64,000 bases of DNA from CAZOHN01 sp964579325 (GCA_964579325.1 CAZOHN010000001.1:67229-131228); one strand, 5' to 3'. Shown: positions 34,387 to 46,188, counted from the first letter of the stretch. Notes: generated by a model from the sequence alone, not told the origin. Numbers and translations: made by a program.

Positions 34387-34433
34387 CGCGTCTTCAAGTC
34401 GAAACGCAGCCCTTTTGAGGGACGAGAGAACAC

Positions 34434-34700
34434 ATGGCAAATACGCCCTCATCGAAGAAGCGCGCCCGCCAGACCGAGCGCAAGACCGCGGTCAACAAAG
34501 CCCGCAAGTCGCGCATCCGCACGTTCCTCCGCAAGGTGGAAGAGGCGCTGGCGGTCGGCAGCAAGGACGCTGCAGCCGAGGCACTGAAGTCGGCGCAGCC
34601 CGAACTGATGCGCGGTGTGACCAAAGGCATCGTCCACAAGAACACGGCCTCGCGGAAAATCTCTCGTCTTTCGGCCCGGGTGAAGGCTCTGACGGCCTGA
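34434..34700 (+). CDS. rpsT: 30S ribosomal protein S20
   Basis: S20 binds 16S rRNA early in 30S assembly. The 88-residue basic protein starts '[20 protein letters not shown]' and continues '[19 protein letters not shown]', and ends '[20 protein letters not shown]', the S20 family pattern. A strong GAGGGACGAGAG region precedes the ATG. It has its own promoter (34358-34386) and terminator (34729-34750). Confidence 0.98.
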   Translation: MANTPSSKKRARQTERKTAVNKARKSRIRTFLRKVEEALAVGSKDAAAEALKSAQPELMRGVTKGIVHKNTASRKISRLSARVKALTA

Positions 34701-34728
34701 TCGTCACCTCTATCGAAGCCCCGTATAG

Positions 34729-34750
34729 CGCCGCCCTAGGGCGGCGTTTT
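34729..34750 (+). terminator. Rho-independent terminator of rpsT
   Basis: CGCCGCC (34729-34735) and GGCGGCG (34740-34746) pair around a CTAG loop and are followed by TTTT (34747-34750). It is 28 bases after the rpsT stop. Confidence 0.85.
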
Positions 34751-35301
34751 GCTGTTCTGGCACCCCCATTGGTTGCATGGTCTCCGGCCCCATACGTTAA
34801 CGAATTCCCTTTGTTTCGTTAGCAATTCGCCATGGGTGATGCAGCCGTGCAAGGGCCGGCTGGATTCGTTCCGCCGAAAGAGCCGTCAAGCGTGAAGTTC
34901 TGTTGCGGCGCTGGCTGCGGGCTTGGTAGCGTTCTCTTGCGATTCACGTCGCCTTGGGGGGGACTTGGGAAAGGCACGGAACCGAAGGTCTGGAAGCGGG
35001 GCATCGTGTCTCCGCTTCATGGGACCGGACCGAGGTTCCAGAGTGTCCCGATCACATCGCTTTCGGACGCCTGTCCGTTCCGTGTGATCGTGGTCTGCAG
35101 TGTGTCGGCCTGCCACGCCGTCAGATTGCAATGCCGACCTGTCCAAAGGCCGCTTGCTTGCGGTCATTCTCGGCTGGACTGCGGCGAAGCCGCAGAGCGG
35201 TCACCTGCGCGGGTCTTGGCCCTGCGCGGCCCTGGGCCTCGTATTTCGCACTTTCGCCGGGAGAGTGTCCCGGCGGTTTGTGAACGACCGGAAACCGGCG
35301 G
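34751..35301. other. 551-base gene-free region upstream of dnaA
   Basis: No convincing gene is present. An open frame on the plus strand at 34832-35320 has no recognisable domain, runs into dnaA and is not called. The left end is locally AT-rich and contains nested inverted repeats: TTAACGAA (34797-34804) with TTCGTTAG (34815-34822), and CGAATT (34801-34806) with AATTCG (34824-34829). Two hairpins follow: 35179-35195 (7-base stem) and 35255-35275 (8-base stem). No DnaA box (TTATCCACA or close variant) was found, so there is no direct evidence for oriC here. Confidence 0.6.
35255..35275 (+). promoter_or_regulatory. Hairpin in dnaA leader
   Basis: CGCCGGGA and TCCCGGCG form a perfect 8-base-pair stem with a 5-base loop, followed by GTTTG. 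It ends 26 bases before the dnaA ATG. It could be an attenuator or leader structure for dnaA; the T-tract is short for a terminator. Confidence 0.35.
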
Positions 35302-36675
35302 ATGGGTGCGACGAGAATGACGAGCGAGACATGGGGACTGGTACTGTCGGAGCTGCAGCGGACCGTGGGTCAGAACAACTACACCACCTGGCTTGAGCCT
35401 TTGGTCTTCAAATCCCTCGATGATGGCGTGGCCATTGTTCATGCCCCAACCAGCTTCGTCGCAAACTGGGTCGAGCGGCACTACGGGGAAACCATACTTC
35501 GCGAATTGGCGCGAACTGGCGTCGAGGTGCAGCGCCTCGAAGTGAAGGTCGCGCTGCGGTCGCCGCCGCGCAAGCACCCTCCGACCACGGTCGCGCGTCG
35601 TGCCAGCGCGATGCGTCACGGGGACGACATCGACCTTCCGGGCGCGCCACTTGACGGGAGATTCACGTTCGACAGTTTCGTGGTGGGCAAACCGAACGAG
35701 CTTGCTCACGCCGCCGCGCGCCGTGTCGGCGAGGGTGGACCGGTATCGTTCAACCCACTGTTCCTTTATGGTGGCGTGGGCCTCGGCAAAACCCACCTGA
35801 TGCACGCCATCGCATGGGAGCTTCAGACGCGCCGGCCTGAACTTCGGGTGGTTTATCTGTCGGCAGAGCAGTTCATGTATCGCTTCGTGCAGGCGCTTCG
35901 CGAGAAGGACATGATCTCCTTCAAGACGTTGTTCCGGTCGGTGGACGTGCTCATGGTTGACGACGTGCAGTTCATCGCAGGCAAGGACAGCACGCAGGAG
36001 GAGTTCTTCCATACGTTCAACGCGCTGGTGGATCAGAACAAGCAGATCGTGATTTCCGCCGATCGCGCACCCGGAGAGATCAAGGATCTCGAGGAGCGCA
36101 TCAAGAGCCGCCTGCAATGCGGCCTCGTCGTAGATCTTCATCCGACGGACTACGAATTGCGTCTCGGTATCCTGCAAAGCAAGGCCGAATACTATCGGCG
36201 CCAGTACCACGGCCTCACAATAGAGAATGGTGTCCTCGAGTTCCTCGCGCATCGGATCACAAGCAACGTTCGCGTTCTTGAGGGTGCGCTGACGCGCCTG
36301 TTCGCCTTTTCCTCGCTCGTCGGCCGCGACATTTCCCTCGACCTCGCGCAGGACTGCCTGTCCGATATTCTCAAGCAATCCGAACGCAAGGTCACCGTTG
36401 AGGAGATCCAGCGGAAGGTCAGCGAGCACTACAACATCCGGCTTTCGGACATGCTCGGGCCGAAAAGGGTGCGCAACATCGCCCGACCGCGCCAGATTGC
36501 GATGTACCTCGCCAAGGCGCTCACCACGCGCAGTCTGCCAGAGATTGGCCGCCGTTTCGGGGGGCGCGACCATACCACTGTCATGCACGGAGTGCGGCGC
36601 ATCGAGGAGTTGAAGGGCAGCGACTTCCAGATGGCGGAAGACATCGAAATGCTGCGCCGGACACTCGAAGGCTGA
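35302..36675 (+). CDS. dnaA: Chromosomal replication initiator DnaA
   Basis: DnaA opens oriC and loads the replisome. The 457-residue protein has domain I ('LSELQRTVGQNNYTTWLEPL'), Walker A 'YGGVGLGKTHLMHAIAWEL' at about residue 157, Walker B 'VDVLMVDDVQFIAGKD', and the C-terminal DNA-binding signature 'GRRFGGRDHTTVMHGVRRIE' at about residues 416-435. An in-frame ATG at 35317 is an equally plausible start. Domain II is very short. dnaN follows after 121 bases. Confidence 0.97.
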   Translation: MGATRMTSETWGLVLSELQRTVGQNNYTTWLEPLVFKSLDDGVAIVHAPTSFVANWVERHYGETILRELARTGVEVQRLEVKVALRSPPRKHPPTTVARRASAMRHGDDIDLPGAPLDGRFTFDSFVVGKPNELAHAAARRVGEGGPVSFNPLFLYGGVGLGKTHLMHAIAWELQTRRPELRVVYLSAEQFMYRFVQALREKDMISFKTLFRSVDVLMVDDVQFIAGKDSTQEEFFHTFNALVDQNKQIVISADRAPGEIKDLEERIKSRLQCGLVVDLHPTDYELRLGILQSKAEYYRRQYHGLTIENGVLEFLAHRITSNVRVLEGALTRLFAFSSLVGRDISLDLAQDCLSDILKQSERKVTVEEIQRKVSEHYNIRLSDMLGPKRVRNIARPRQIAMYLAKALTTRSLPEIGRRFGGRDHTTVMHGVRRIEELKGSDFQMAEDIEMLRRTLEG

Positions 36676-36796
36676 CCGCGCGCCAGTCGGTGCACCGGAT
36701 GGTCCCGAAAGACCTTGTGCGTATCCCGGGATTGGCTCATTTTGCCGTCCCGGCCCGTGGCCTCGCCCGCCACCCCGGCACAGAGGGAGCGAGGGA

Positions 36797-37915
36797 ATGA
36801 AGTTCAGCATCGAACGCGGCGCGCTGCTCAAGGCGGTCGGCCAGGCACAGTCTGTTGTCGAGCGGCGCAACACGATCCCGATCCTCGCGAACGTCCTGAT
36901 CGAAGCCGAGGGCGGAGATGTAAGTTTTCGCGCAACCGACCTCGACATCGAGGTGGTGGATCGCGCACCGGCGATGGTCGAGCGCCCGGGGTCCACGACC
37001 GTCTCTGCAGTGACGTTGCACGAGATCGTTCGCAAGCTGCCCGATGGAGCGCTGGTAAGCCTTGGGGCCGATGCCGCCACCGGGCGGCTGACGGTGCAGG
37101 CCGGCAAGTCGACCTTCTCGCTCGCGACGCTGCCGAAAGAGGACTTCCCGGTCATGGCATCGTCGGAGTACACCACGAACTTCACCATCCCGGCCCCGGT
37201 GCTGCGCCGGCTCTTCGACAAGTCGAAGTTCGCGATTTCGAATGAGGAGACACGCTATTACCTCAACGGCGTCTACATGCATGTGGCCCAGGGAGATGCG
37301 GGCCCGGTGTTACGCTGTGTCGCGACCGACGGGCACCGCCTCGCCCGGATCGACGCCGAGGTGCCGGACGGAGCGTCGGGAATGCCGGGCGTCATCGTGC
37401 CGCGCAAGACCGTGGGCGAACTGCGCAAGCTTCTCGATGACGACGAACAGAAGATCGCCGTGTCGGTGAGCGAGACCAAGGTACGTTTCGCCACGCCCGA
37501 AATCACTCTCACCTCGAAGGTCATCGACGGCACCTTCCCGGATTACAGTCGTGTCATTCCCAGTGGCAACACGCGACGGCTCGAAGTCGACGCCGCCGAA
37601 TTCGCGCAAGCCGTCGATCGAGTTGCCACCGTATCGTCGGAGCGGAGCCGTGCAGTCAAACTCGCGCTCGACGAGGATCGTCTGGTACTGAGCGTCAATG
37701 CGCCTGACAGCGGCGCGGCTGAAGAAGAGCTCGCGGTAGCCTATGGGGACGACCGTCTCGAGATCGGCTTCAACGCGAAGTATCTCCTCGAAATTGCAAG
37801 CCAGGTTGATCGGGAGAACGCGGTTTTCCTGTTCAACTCGTCGGGTGACCCGACTTTGATGCGCGAGGGCAACGACATGTCGGCGGTCTACGTCGTCATG
37901 CCGATGCGCGTGTGA
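36797..37915 (+). CDS. dnaN: DNA polymerase III beta clamp DnaN
   Basis: DnaN is the sliding clamp that tethers the replicative polymerase. The 372-residue protein starts 'MKFSIERGALLKAVGQAQSV', contains 'RRNTIPILANVLIEAEGGDV', 'NEETRYYLNGVYMHVAQGD' and 'VATDGHRLARIDAEV', and ends 'DMSAVYVVMPMRV', all typical of the beta clamp. GAGGGAGCGAGGGA precedes the ATG. It lies between dnaA and recF. Confidence 0.98.
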   Translation: MKFSIERGALLKAVGQAQSVVERRNTIPILANVLIEAEGGDVSFRATDLDIEVVDRAPAMVERPGSTTVSAVTLHEIVRKLPDGALVSLGADAATGRLTVQAGKSTFSLATLPKEDFPVMASSEYTTNFTIPAPVLRRLFDKSKFAISNEETRYYLNGVYMHVAQGDAGPVLRCVATDGHRLARIDAEVPDGASGMPGVIVPRKTVGELRKLLDDDEQKIAVSVSETKVRFATPEITLTSKVIDGTFPDYSRVIPSGNTRRLEVDAAEFAQAVDRVATVSSERSRAVKLALDEDRLVLSVNAPDSGAAEEELAVAYGDDRLEIGFNAKYLLEIASQVDRENAVFLFNSSGDPTLMREGNDMSAVYVVMPMRV

Positions 37916-37994
37916 TGGACCGGGCTGGCGGGGGCGCCGTTGCCCCCCTCGGCACACTCCCGGGAAGCCTCGGACAAGTGAAGAGGTGTCGTCC

Positions 37995-39089
37995 GTGCGG
38001 CTTGCCGTAACGTCCCTTCGGCTCTCGCACTTCCGAAGCCACCAGACTGCGCTGCTTGAGGCCGGCCCGGGCCTGATCGCGCTCTACGGCGCAAACGGCG
38101 CAGGCAAGACAAACCTCCTCGAAGCCGTGTCTCTGTTGTCACCGGGCCGCGGCCTGCGGCGGGCCGCACCCGAGGAATTGCCGCGGCAGCCCGAGGCGCT
38201 GGGCTGGAAGGTGGCAGCCGAAGTCGAAAGCCTTGGCGTGCGACACGAGTGCGAGACCTGGGCCGAGGCGGGCCAGTCGCGACAAGTAAGGGTCGACGGC
38301 AAGACGGCGTCTCAGGTCGTGCTCGGTCGCATCGCCAGGGTGGTCTGGCTCGTGCCGGCAATGGATCGCCTCTGGAGTGACGGACCGGAGGGGCGCCGCC
38401 GATTCCTCGACCGGGTGACCCTCAGCTTCGAGCCGGGTCACGCAGAAGCTGTACTCGAATACGAAAAAGCGATGCGCGAACGGAACAGGCTGTTGCGGGA
38501 CGGCGTTCGAGACGGGCGCTGGTATGCAGCCCTGGAGTCTCTGATGGCCACGGCCGGAGCGACGATCCGCGCCAACCGTCTGGCGGCGGTGGCTCGGTTG
38601 ATGTCGGCGCAGAACGGGGCTGCGACCACATTTCCCAGGGCCGAAGTCGCCGTGATGGAGCATGGTGCGCAGGACGACCTCGCATCCGCGCTTATCGAAT
38701 CTCGCTCGGCGGATCTGGCAGCCGGTCGGACGCTCGTGGGTCCGCATCGCGCGGACATGGCCGCTGTGTTCGCCGAAAAGGGCGTGCCGGCAGAGTCGTG
38801 TTCCACGGGCGAGCAGAAGGCACTCCTACTTTCGCTGGTGCTTGCAAACGCCCGTGCGCTGCGCGAGGACTTCGGGGCCCCGCCGATTCTGCTTCTTGAC
38901 GAGGTTGCCGCCCATCTGGACTCCGGCCGCCGTACCGCCCTCTATGGAGAAGTGCAGGCCCTCGGAGCGCAGGCGTGGATGACCGGTACAGGGCCTGAGC
39001 TGTTCGATGGGCTGGCCCCCGGGGCGACGTTCTTCGAAGTGACCGAGAGCGACGGCCGCTCGTCCGTCGAACAAAGGGAGGTGCCATGA
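37995..39089 (+). CDS. recF: DNA replication/repair protein RecF
   Basis: RecF loads RecA at single-stranded gaps and helps restart replication. From GTG 37995, with AAGAGG at a spacing of 8, the 364-residue protein shows 'LRLSHFRSHQTALLEAGPG', Walker A 'YGANGAGKTNLLEAVSLLS', the ABC-type signature 'STGEQKALLLSLVLANARAL' and 'PPILLLDEVAAHLDSGRR' (Walker B and D-loop). A GTG at 37986 is an alternative. The stop overlaps the next gene (ATGA). Confidence 0.95.
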   Translation: MRLAVTSLRLSHFRSHQTALLEAGPGLIALYGANGAGKTNLLEAVSLLSPGRGLRRAAPEELPRQPEALGWKVAAEVESLGVRHECETWAEAGQSRQVRVDGKTASQVVLGRIARVVWLVPAMDRLWSDGPEGRRRFLDRVTLSFEPGHAEAVLEYEKAMRERNRLLRDGVRDGRWYAALESLMATAGATIRANRLAAVARLMSAQNGAATTFPRAEVAVMEHGAQDDLASALIESRSADLAAGRTLVGPHRADMAAVFAEKGVPAESCSTGEQKALLLSLVLANARALREDFGAPPILLLDEVAAHLDSGRRTALYGEVQALGAQAWMTGTGPELFDGLAPGATFFEVTESDGRSSVEQREVP

Positions 39090-39520
39090 CACCGCAACGC
39101 GTGACCCTGATCACCCTCGGCGTCGCCGACCTGGCCCGGTCGCGGGCGTTCTACGCCGCACTTGGATGGCGTGAGCATGCCGAGAGCCAGCCCGGCGTGG
39201 CCTTCTACCAGATGCATGGAGCGGTCCTCGGGCTCTTCGGCCATGACGACCTCGCCGCCGACCAGGGTAGGCCGGGTGCCACGCTCGGCGTCGGAGCGGT
39301 GACGTTCGCCCAGAACTTCGAGACAGAGGCAGCGGTCGATGCCGCCTATGCCGCAGCGCTCGCGGCGGGCGGAACCGGTCTCAAGGCACCTCAGAAAGTG
39401 TTCTGGGGCGGGTACTCGGGCTACTGGGCGGACTTGGATGGGCACGTCTGGGAAGTTGCAATGAACCCTTTCTGGACCCTTGGCGATGACGGCTCGCTCA
39501 CCCTGCCGGACGTCGCATGA
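39086..39520 (+). CDS. VOC-family (glyoxalase/bleomycin-resistance-like) protein
   Basis: The 144-residue protein has the paired beta-alpha-beta-beta-beta modules of the vicinal oxygen chelate superfamily: 'VTLITLGVADLARSRAFYAA', then 'GWREHAESQPGVAFYQMHGA', and the second module 'FWGGYSGYWADLDGHVWEVA' with a likely metal-ligand Glu. Substrate is unknown. It overlaps recF and the following exporter gene by 4 bases each, so the three genes are translated as a unit. Confidence 0.88.
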   Translation: MTPQRVTLITLGVADLARSRAFYAALGWREHAESQPGVAFYQMHGAVLGLFGHDDLAADQGRPGATLGVGAVTFAQNFETEAAVDAAYAAALAAGGTGLKAPQKVFWGGYSGYWADLDGHVWEVAMNPFWTLGDDGSLTLPDVA

Positions 39521-40137
39521 CGATCACGGCGGCGCAGCTCCTGCTTTACGCGGGCGCCCTCCTGATCCTGTTCCTGACACCTGGTCCGGTCTGGGTGGCA
39601 CTCATCGCCCGCGCAATGTCGGGCGGGTTCGCTCAGGCCTGGCCATTGGCGGTTGGTGTAACGATCGGCGATCTTCTCTGGCCGCTGCTTGCCATTCTCG
39701 GGATGAGCTGGGTCCTTGGCCAATGGGGTGAGGCTCTAACCGTCCTCAAGTGGATCGCGGCGGGCATATTCCTCTGGATGGGCTGGGCCCTGATCCGTCA
39801 TGCTGACCGGGCGCTTTCATCGGACTCGCGGCTGGTCCAACCGGGCAAGCTCGCCGGCTTCCTTGCCGGGGTTGCGGTTATCATTGGCAACCCCAAGGCG
39901 ATCCTGTTCTACATGGGCGTCCTGCCGGGATTCTTCGATCTTCGCTCCGTCACCGTCACGGACATTGCGGCGATCTGCGCAATGAGCATGGGCATCCCCC
40001 TCGTGGGCAACCTCGTCCTCGCCGTGGCACTCGACCGCGCGCGGCGGCTGCTTTCTTCGTCCACGGCTCGCAGCCGTGTGAACCGGATTTCGGGTGCGCT
40101 CCTGATCGCTGTTGGCCTGATCCTGCCTTGGGTTTGA
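39517..40137 (+). CDS. LysE/RhtB-family amino-acid-type exporter
   Basis: The 206-residue membrane protein has six hydrophobic segments and the family pattern: 'LILFLTPGPVWVALIARAMS' near the N-terminus (the P-GP motif), 'LKWIAAGIFLWMGWALIRH' and 'GNPKAILFYMGVLPGFFDL' (NPKA motif). LysE/RhtB members export amino acids or their derivatives. The substrate is not evident. Its ATG overlaps the VOC gene stop. Confidence 0.93.
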   Translation: MTITAAQLLLYAGALLILFLTPGPVWVALIARAMSGGFAQAWPLAVGVTIGDLLWPLLAILGMSWVLGQWGEALTVLKWIAAGIFLWMGWALIRHADRALSSDSRLVQPGKLAGFLAGVAVIIGNPKAILFYMGVLPGFFDLRSVTVTDIAAICAMSMGIPLVGNLVLAVALDRARRLLSSSTARSRVNRISGALLIAVGLILPWV

Positions 40138-40213
40138 TCGACGTCGTCCGCGCCGTACTGAGCCACCAAATATAGTGGCAGGTGCGTGACATTGCCCCCA
40201 CCATCTCGTATAA

Positions 40214-43398
<3,185 letters not shown>

Positions 43399-43446
43399 AC
43401 GGTGTTCCTTCCCCGAAACCGTTCTGCATGAAGAACGTTACCTCGG

Positions 43447-43938
43447 TCACTTTATTCCCAGCTTCTGCGCAACGGCGATCCGCGCCCGCGCCAGGCGGCT
43501 CATCACCGTGCCGATCGGAATACCCAGCACTTCGGCGGTCTCCTTGTAGGTGAGTTCCTCAACACAAACGAGAAGGATGACTTCCCGCTGGTCCACCGGC
43601 AAACTGGCGATCGCCGCCTCGGCTTCTGACAGTGCGATCCGATTCATCGCGATATCCTCGCCATCGACAGTTGCCGCTTCCGGCATATCGTCGATGTCAA
43701 CGGCCACGCCCCGGACGGCACCGCGCCGGGTATGGTCGATCCAGGCGTTGCGCAGGATGCGCAGCAGCCACGCATCGAGCCGCGTCGCGGGATCGAACCG
43801 GTCGCGGGCGGCGAGGGCGCGCTCGGCCGTGATCTGGACGAGGTCGTCCGCGAGGTCGGATCGTCGGCTGAGAGAGAGGGCGAACCGCCGGAGATTGGGC
43901 AGTAGCGCGATCAGCTCTTCTATGAAGCGATCGGACAT
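43447..43938 (-). CDS. ECF-family RNA polymerase sigma factor
   Basis: The 163-residue protein shows region 2 'LRRFALSLSRRSDLADDLVQ' with 'RLDAWLLRILRNAWIDHTRR', and region 4 'LPVDQREVILLVCVEELTYK' with 'ETAEVLGIPIGTVMSRLARA', the full ECF signature. ATG 43938 is preferred over a GTG at 43950. Its anti-sigma gene follows, and the subtilase gene is divergent, so this sigma factor may control the protease. It resembles sigma factors of the RpoE/EcfG-like broad class; the exact group is not assigned. Confidence 0.93.
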   Translation of the reverse strand: MSDRFIEELIALLPNLRRFALSLSRRSDLADDLVQITAERALAARDRFDPATRLDAWLLRILRNAWIDHTRRGAVRGVAVDIDDMPEAATVDGEDIAMNRIALSEAEAAIASLPVDQREVILLVCVEELTYKETAEVLGIPIGTVMSRLARARIAVAQKLGIK

Positions 43939-43974
43939 GACACTCGGCACCCTTGTATCAAACTCGCTCGATCG

Positions 43975-44000
43975 GGAATATTCCGCGTCACCAGACGTAT
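43975..44000 (+). promoter_or_regulatory. Candidate ECF-type promoter with palindromic -35
   Basis: GGAAT (43975-43979), 16 bases, CGTAT (43996-44000) reads toward the protease gene and resembles ECF promoters (GGAA in the -35, CGT or GTT in the -10). The -35 sits in a perfect palindrome GGAATATTCC (43975-43984), so the other strand also reads GGAAT, N16, GTTTG toward the sigma gene. The minus-strand version would start transcription very close to the sigma start codon, so it is less secure. Confidence 0.35.
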
Positions 44001-44061
44001 ACCCCGAGCCTCCCCGGTCAATCCGGGGTTGATCGATACTGGACGAAGGAGGACAAGACCA

Positions 44062-45456
44062 GTGGCTGTGCGAACCTGTCTCGTGGCTTTCGGCATCCTG
44101 TCCTTGCTTGCCGTCGCTTCGCTGCCTAACGAAAGCCCCTTCGCCTTCGCCGGGTCGGCTCAGGCCGATGACGACGACGGTGGTGACGGCGGAGGCGCAG
44201 ACAACGACGACGACAACGGCGGCGTTGGGGGAGGTGCATCCAACGACGACGACGATGATGATGGCCCGGGAGCTTCCGGCCGAGGTTCGCGCGATCGTGC
44301 CGTCTCCCCAAACAGGCGGACCGCCGCGCCACCACGGGCGACGGAGCCCGTGCAGCGACTCCTGTTCGCGCGCAACGAGATCGTCGCGCTCGACCTCGAT
44401 GACGGTAGCCTGGCAGAACTCATCGCGCAGGGCTTCACGTTGATCGAAGAACGCTCGGTACCGGCCATCGGCCAGACCGCGCGGCGACTTTCAGTTCCGC
44501 CTGACCAGACGCTCGAAGCCGCGCGGGAGACCGTGCGCGGCTTCGCACCCGGCGGCGGAGCAGATTTCAACCACTTCTATCGCTCGGAAGGTGACGAATC
44601 CTCGCTGTGCGACGGTCCCCACTGCGCCGCGCGAAGCCTGATCGGCTGGCCCGAGCAGGCCCTCGCGCCCTTGACCTGCGGCGTGAACGTCGCGATCGGT
44701 GTGATCGACACCGGAATCAACGCTGACCACGAAGCCCTTGCATCGGTCAAGATCGAGGTGCATCGGATCGTGGAGGACGAAACCCTCGATCGCTCCCGTG
44801 CGATCCATGGCACCGCAGTTGCTGCCCTTCTCGTGGGCGCTGCCGGCAGCCGGACGCCCGGGCTACTGCCCGAGGCGCAACTTGTCGCTGTCGACGCCTT
44901 CCACCGCACTGGCGGCGATGAGCGGGCGGATGTCTTTGCCCTCGTAGAGGCCATGGACTTCCTCGTCGCGCGCGGGACGCGGGTCCTCAACCTGAGCCTT
45001 GCCGGCCCCGCCAACGCCGTTCTCGAAGAAGCGATCGCGAGGCTCCACGACGCCGGCATCGTTGTGGTCGCTGCCGCCGGAAACGGTGGGCCAAGGGCGG
45101 AACCGGCCTTTCCGGCGGCCTATTCGACAGTCATTGCAGTGACTGCGGTGGATAGCTCGGGTGCGATCTATCGGCGCGCTGGCCGGGGCGACCACATCGA
45201 TATCGCTGCGCCGGGTGTCGAGGTCTGGACGGCCGCCTCGATCCGCGGGGCGCGTCCGAAGTCGGGCACGTCGTTCGCGGCCCCCTTCGTTTCGGCCGCC
45301 GCCGCACTTCTTCTGGCTGCCGAGCCGGACCTGACCGCCGAAGACGTCCGCCACCGCCTCAAATCCGCAGCCCGCGACCTGGGCGATGCCGGGGAGGATC
45401 CGGTGTTCGGCGCTGGCCTGTTGCAGGCCTCCGGCTTCTGCGTATCGACAGATTGA
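44062..45456 (+). CDS. Subtilisin-like (S8) secreted serine protease with Asp-rich N-terminus
   Basis: The 464-residue precursor has a signal peptide (to about residue 35, 'FAGSAQA') and then an Asp/Gly/Asn-rich segment of about 35 residues with runs of four to six Asp. After a linker the S8 domain shows the catalytic triad: Asp in 'IGVIDTGINADHEA', His in 'IHGTAVAALLVG', Ser in 'SGTSFAAPFVSAAAALLLA', plus the oxyanion Asn in 'AAAGNGGPRAEPA'. A TTG at 44029 is possible, but GTG 44062 with AAGGAGG at a spacing of 9 is favoured. It is divergent from the ECF/anti-sigma pair. Substrates are unknown; the acidic tract may bind calcium or keep the precursor soluble. Confidence 0.92.
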   Translation: MAVRTCLVAFGILSLLAVASLPNESPFAFAGSAQADDDDGGDGGGADNDDDNGGVGGGASNDDDDDDGPGASGRGSRDRAVSPNRRTAAPPRATEPVQRLLFARNEIVALDLDDGSLAELIAQGFTLIEERSVPAIGQTARRLSVPPDQTLEAARETVRGFAPGGGADFNHFYRSEGDESSLCDGPHCAARSLIGWPEQALAPLTCGVNVAIGVIDTGINADHEALASVKIEVHRIVEDETLDRSRAIHGTAVAALLVGAAGSRTPGLLPEAQLVAVDAFHRTGGDERADVFALVEAMDFLVARGTRVLNLSLAGPANAVLEEAIARLHDAGIVVVAAAGNGGPRAEPAFPAAYSTVIAVTAVDSSGAIYRRAGRGDHIDIAAPGVEVWTAASIRGARPKSGTSFAAPFVSAAAALLLAAEPDLTAEDVRHRLKSAARDLGDAGEDPVFGAGLLQASGFCVSTD

Positions 45457-45477
45457 CCAGGCACAGGATCGTACCCG

Positions 45478-46188
45478 ATGGGATTCCTTCGAAAGACCTC
45501 GCAGACCATCCGCTTCACCTGCGAGCATCGCGACGAGAATGTGATAGCCGAGCCTGTGCCCGCCAAGAGCTACCTGCCTGACTGGTTCCGCAAGCTTCCT
45601 GCAGTTGACGAGACCAAGCTTTCGACCGGCGATACGGGCCTGACCGTCAAGCGCTGCATGCCCTTTCTCGACGCCATGAGCACGGGCTGGCTCATCCCGC
45701 TGGCGGCCACGGTGCGGCTCGAGATCACAAAGGACGGTCGCCATGTCAGCGCAGGGTGGGACTTCGATAGAACGATGGTGTCGAACCACGGGATGCACCA
45801 GGTGAAGGGGCATGCCTGGGGCGACCGACCACCCATGAAGTTCCACAATTACTGGACGATTACCACGCCTCCAGGCTGGAGTTGTCTGTTCATCAATCCG
45901 CTGAACCGGCCCAACGGGCTGTTCGAGATCGTGGCGGGCGTGGTCGATACCGATACCTACGCCTCGCCGATCCACTTCCCCTTCTTTGCAACGGGCCCGG
46001 ACGGTCTGCATGTGATCGAGAAGGGGTCTCCCATCGTGCAGGTCATCCCGTTCCGGCGTGACAGCGCCGAGATCGTCGCAGAGATCAGGGCAGAGACCGG
46101 GGAGGAGGCAGCGCTGCGGGCGAAGATCCTGCGTCAGACCCAGGCTGCTCCCGGATGGTATCGCATCGAGGCGCGCGCGAAGCGCTGA
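45478..46188 (+). CDS. Conserved protein of unknown function
   Basis: The 236-residue protein is soluble, with no signal or membrane segment. Distinctive segments are 'PAKSYLPDWFRKLPAV', 'KRCMPFLDAMSTGWLIPL', 'MKFHNYWTITTPPGWSCLFI', 'FEIVAGVVDTDTYASPIHFP' and 'GSPIVQVIPFRRDSAEI'. I recall a similar pattern in uncharacterised proteins that also occur in marine tailed phages, but this could not be checked. It lies 21 bases after the protease, with a weak ribosome site, and may be co-transcribed. No enzyme motif is recognised. Confidence 0.75.
   Translation: MGFLRKTSQTIRFTCEHRDENVIAEPVPAKSYLPDWFRKLPAVDETKLSTGDTGLTVKRCMPFLDAMSTGWLIPLAATVRLEITKDGRHVSAGWDFDRTMVSNHGMHQVKGHAWGDRPPMKFHNYWTITTPPGWSCLFINPLNRPNGLFEIVAGVVDTDTYASPIHFPFFATGPDGLHVIEKGSPIVQVIPFRRDSAEIVAEIRAETGEEAALRAKILRQTQAAPGWYRIEARAKR

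Noticed and set aside
34751..35301. Origin of replication upstream of dnaA
   Set aside because: No DnaA boxes were found and the region is not strongly AT-rich; gene order alone does not place oriC here.
34832..35320. 162-codon plus-strand frame upstream of dnaA
   Set aside because: No ribosome site or known pattern; composition is like intergenic sequence, and it runs into the dnaA start.
35164..37221. Long minus-strand open frame of 685 codons opposite dnaA and dnaN
   Set aside because: It is the mirror of two well-defined replication genes in a GC-rich genome, has no domain pattern and crosses the dnaA-dnaN gap.
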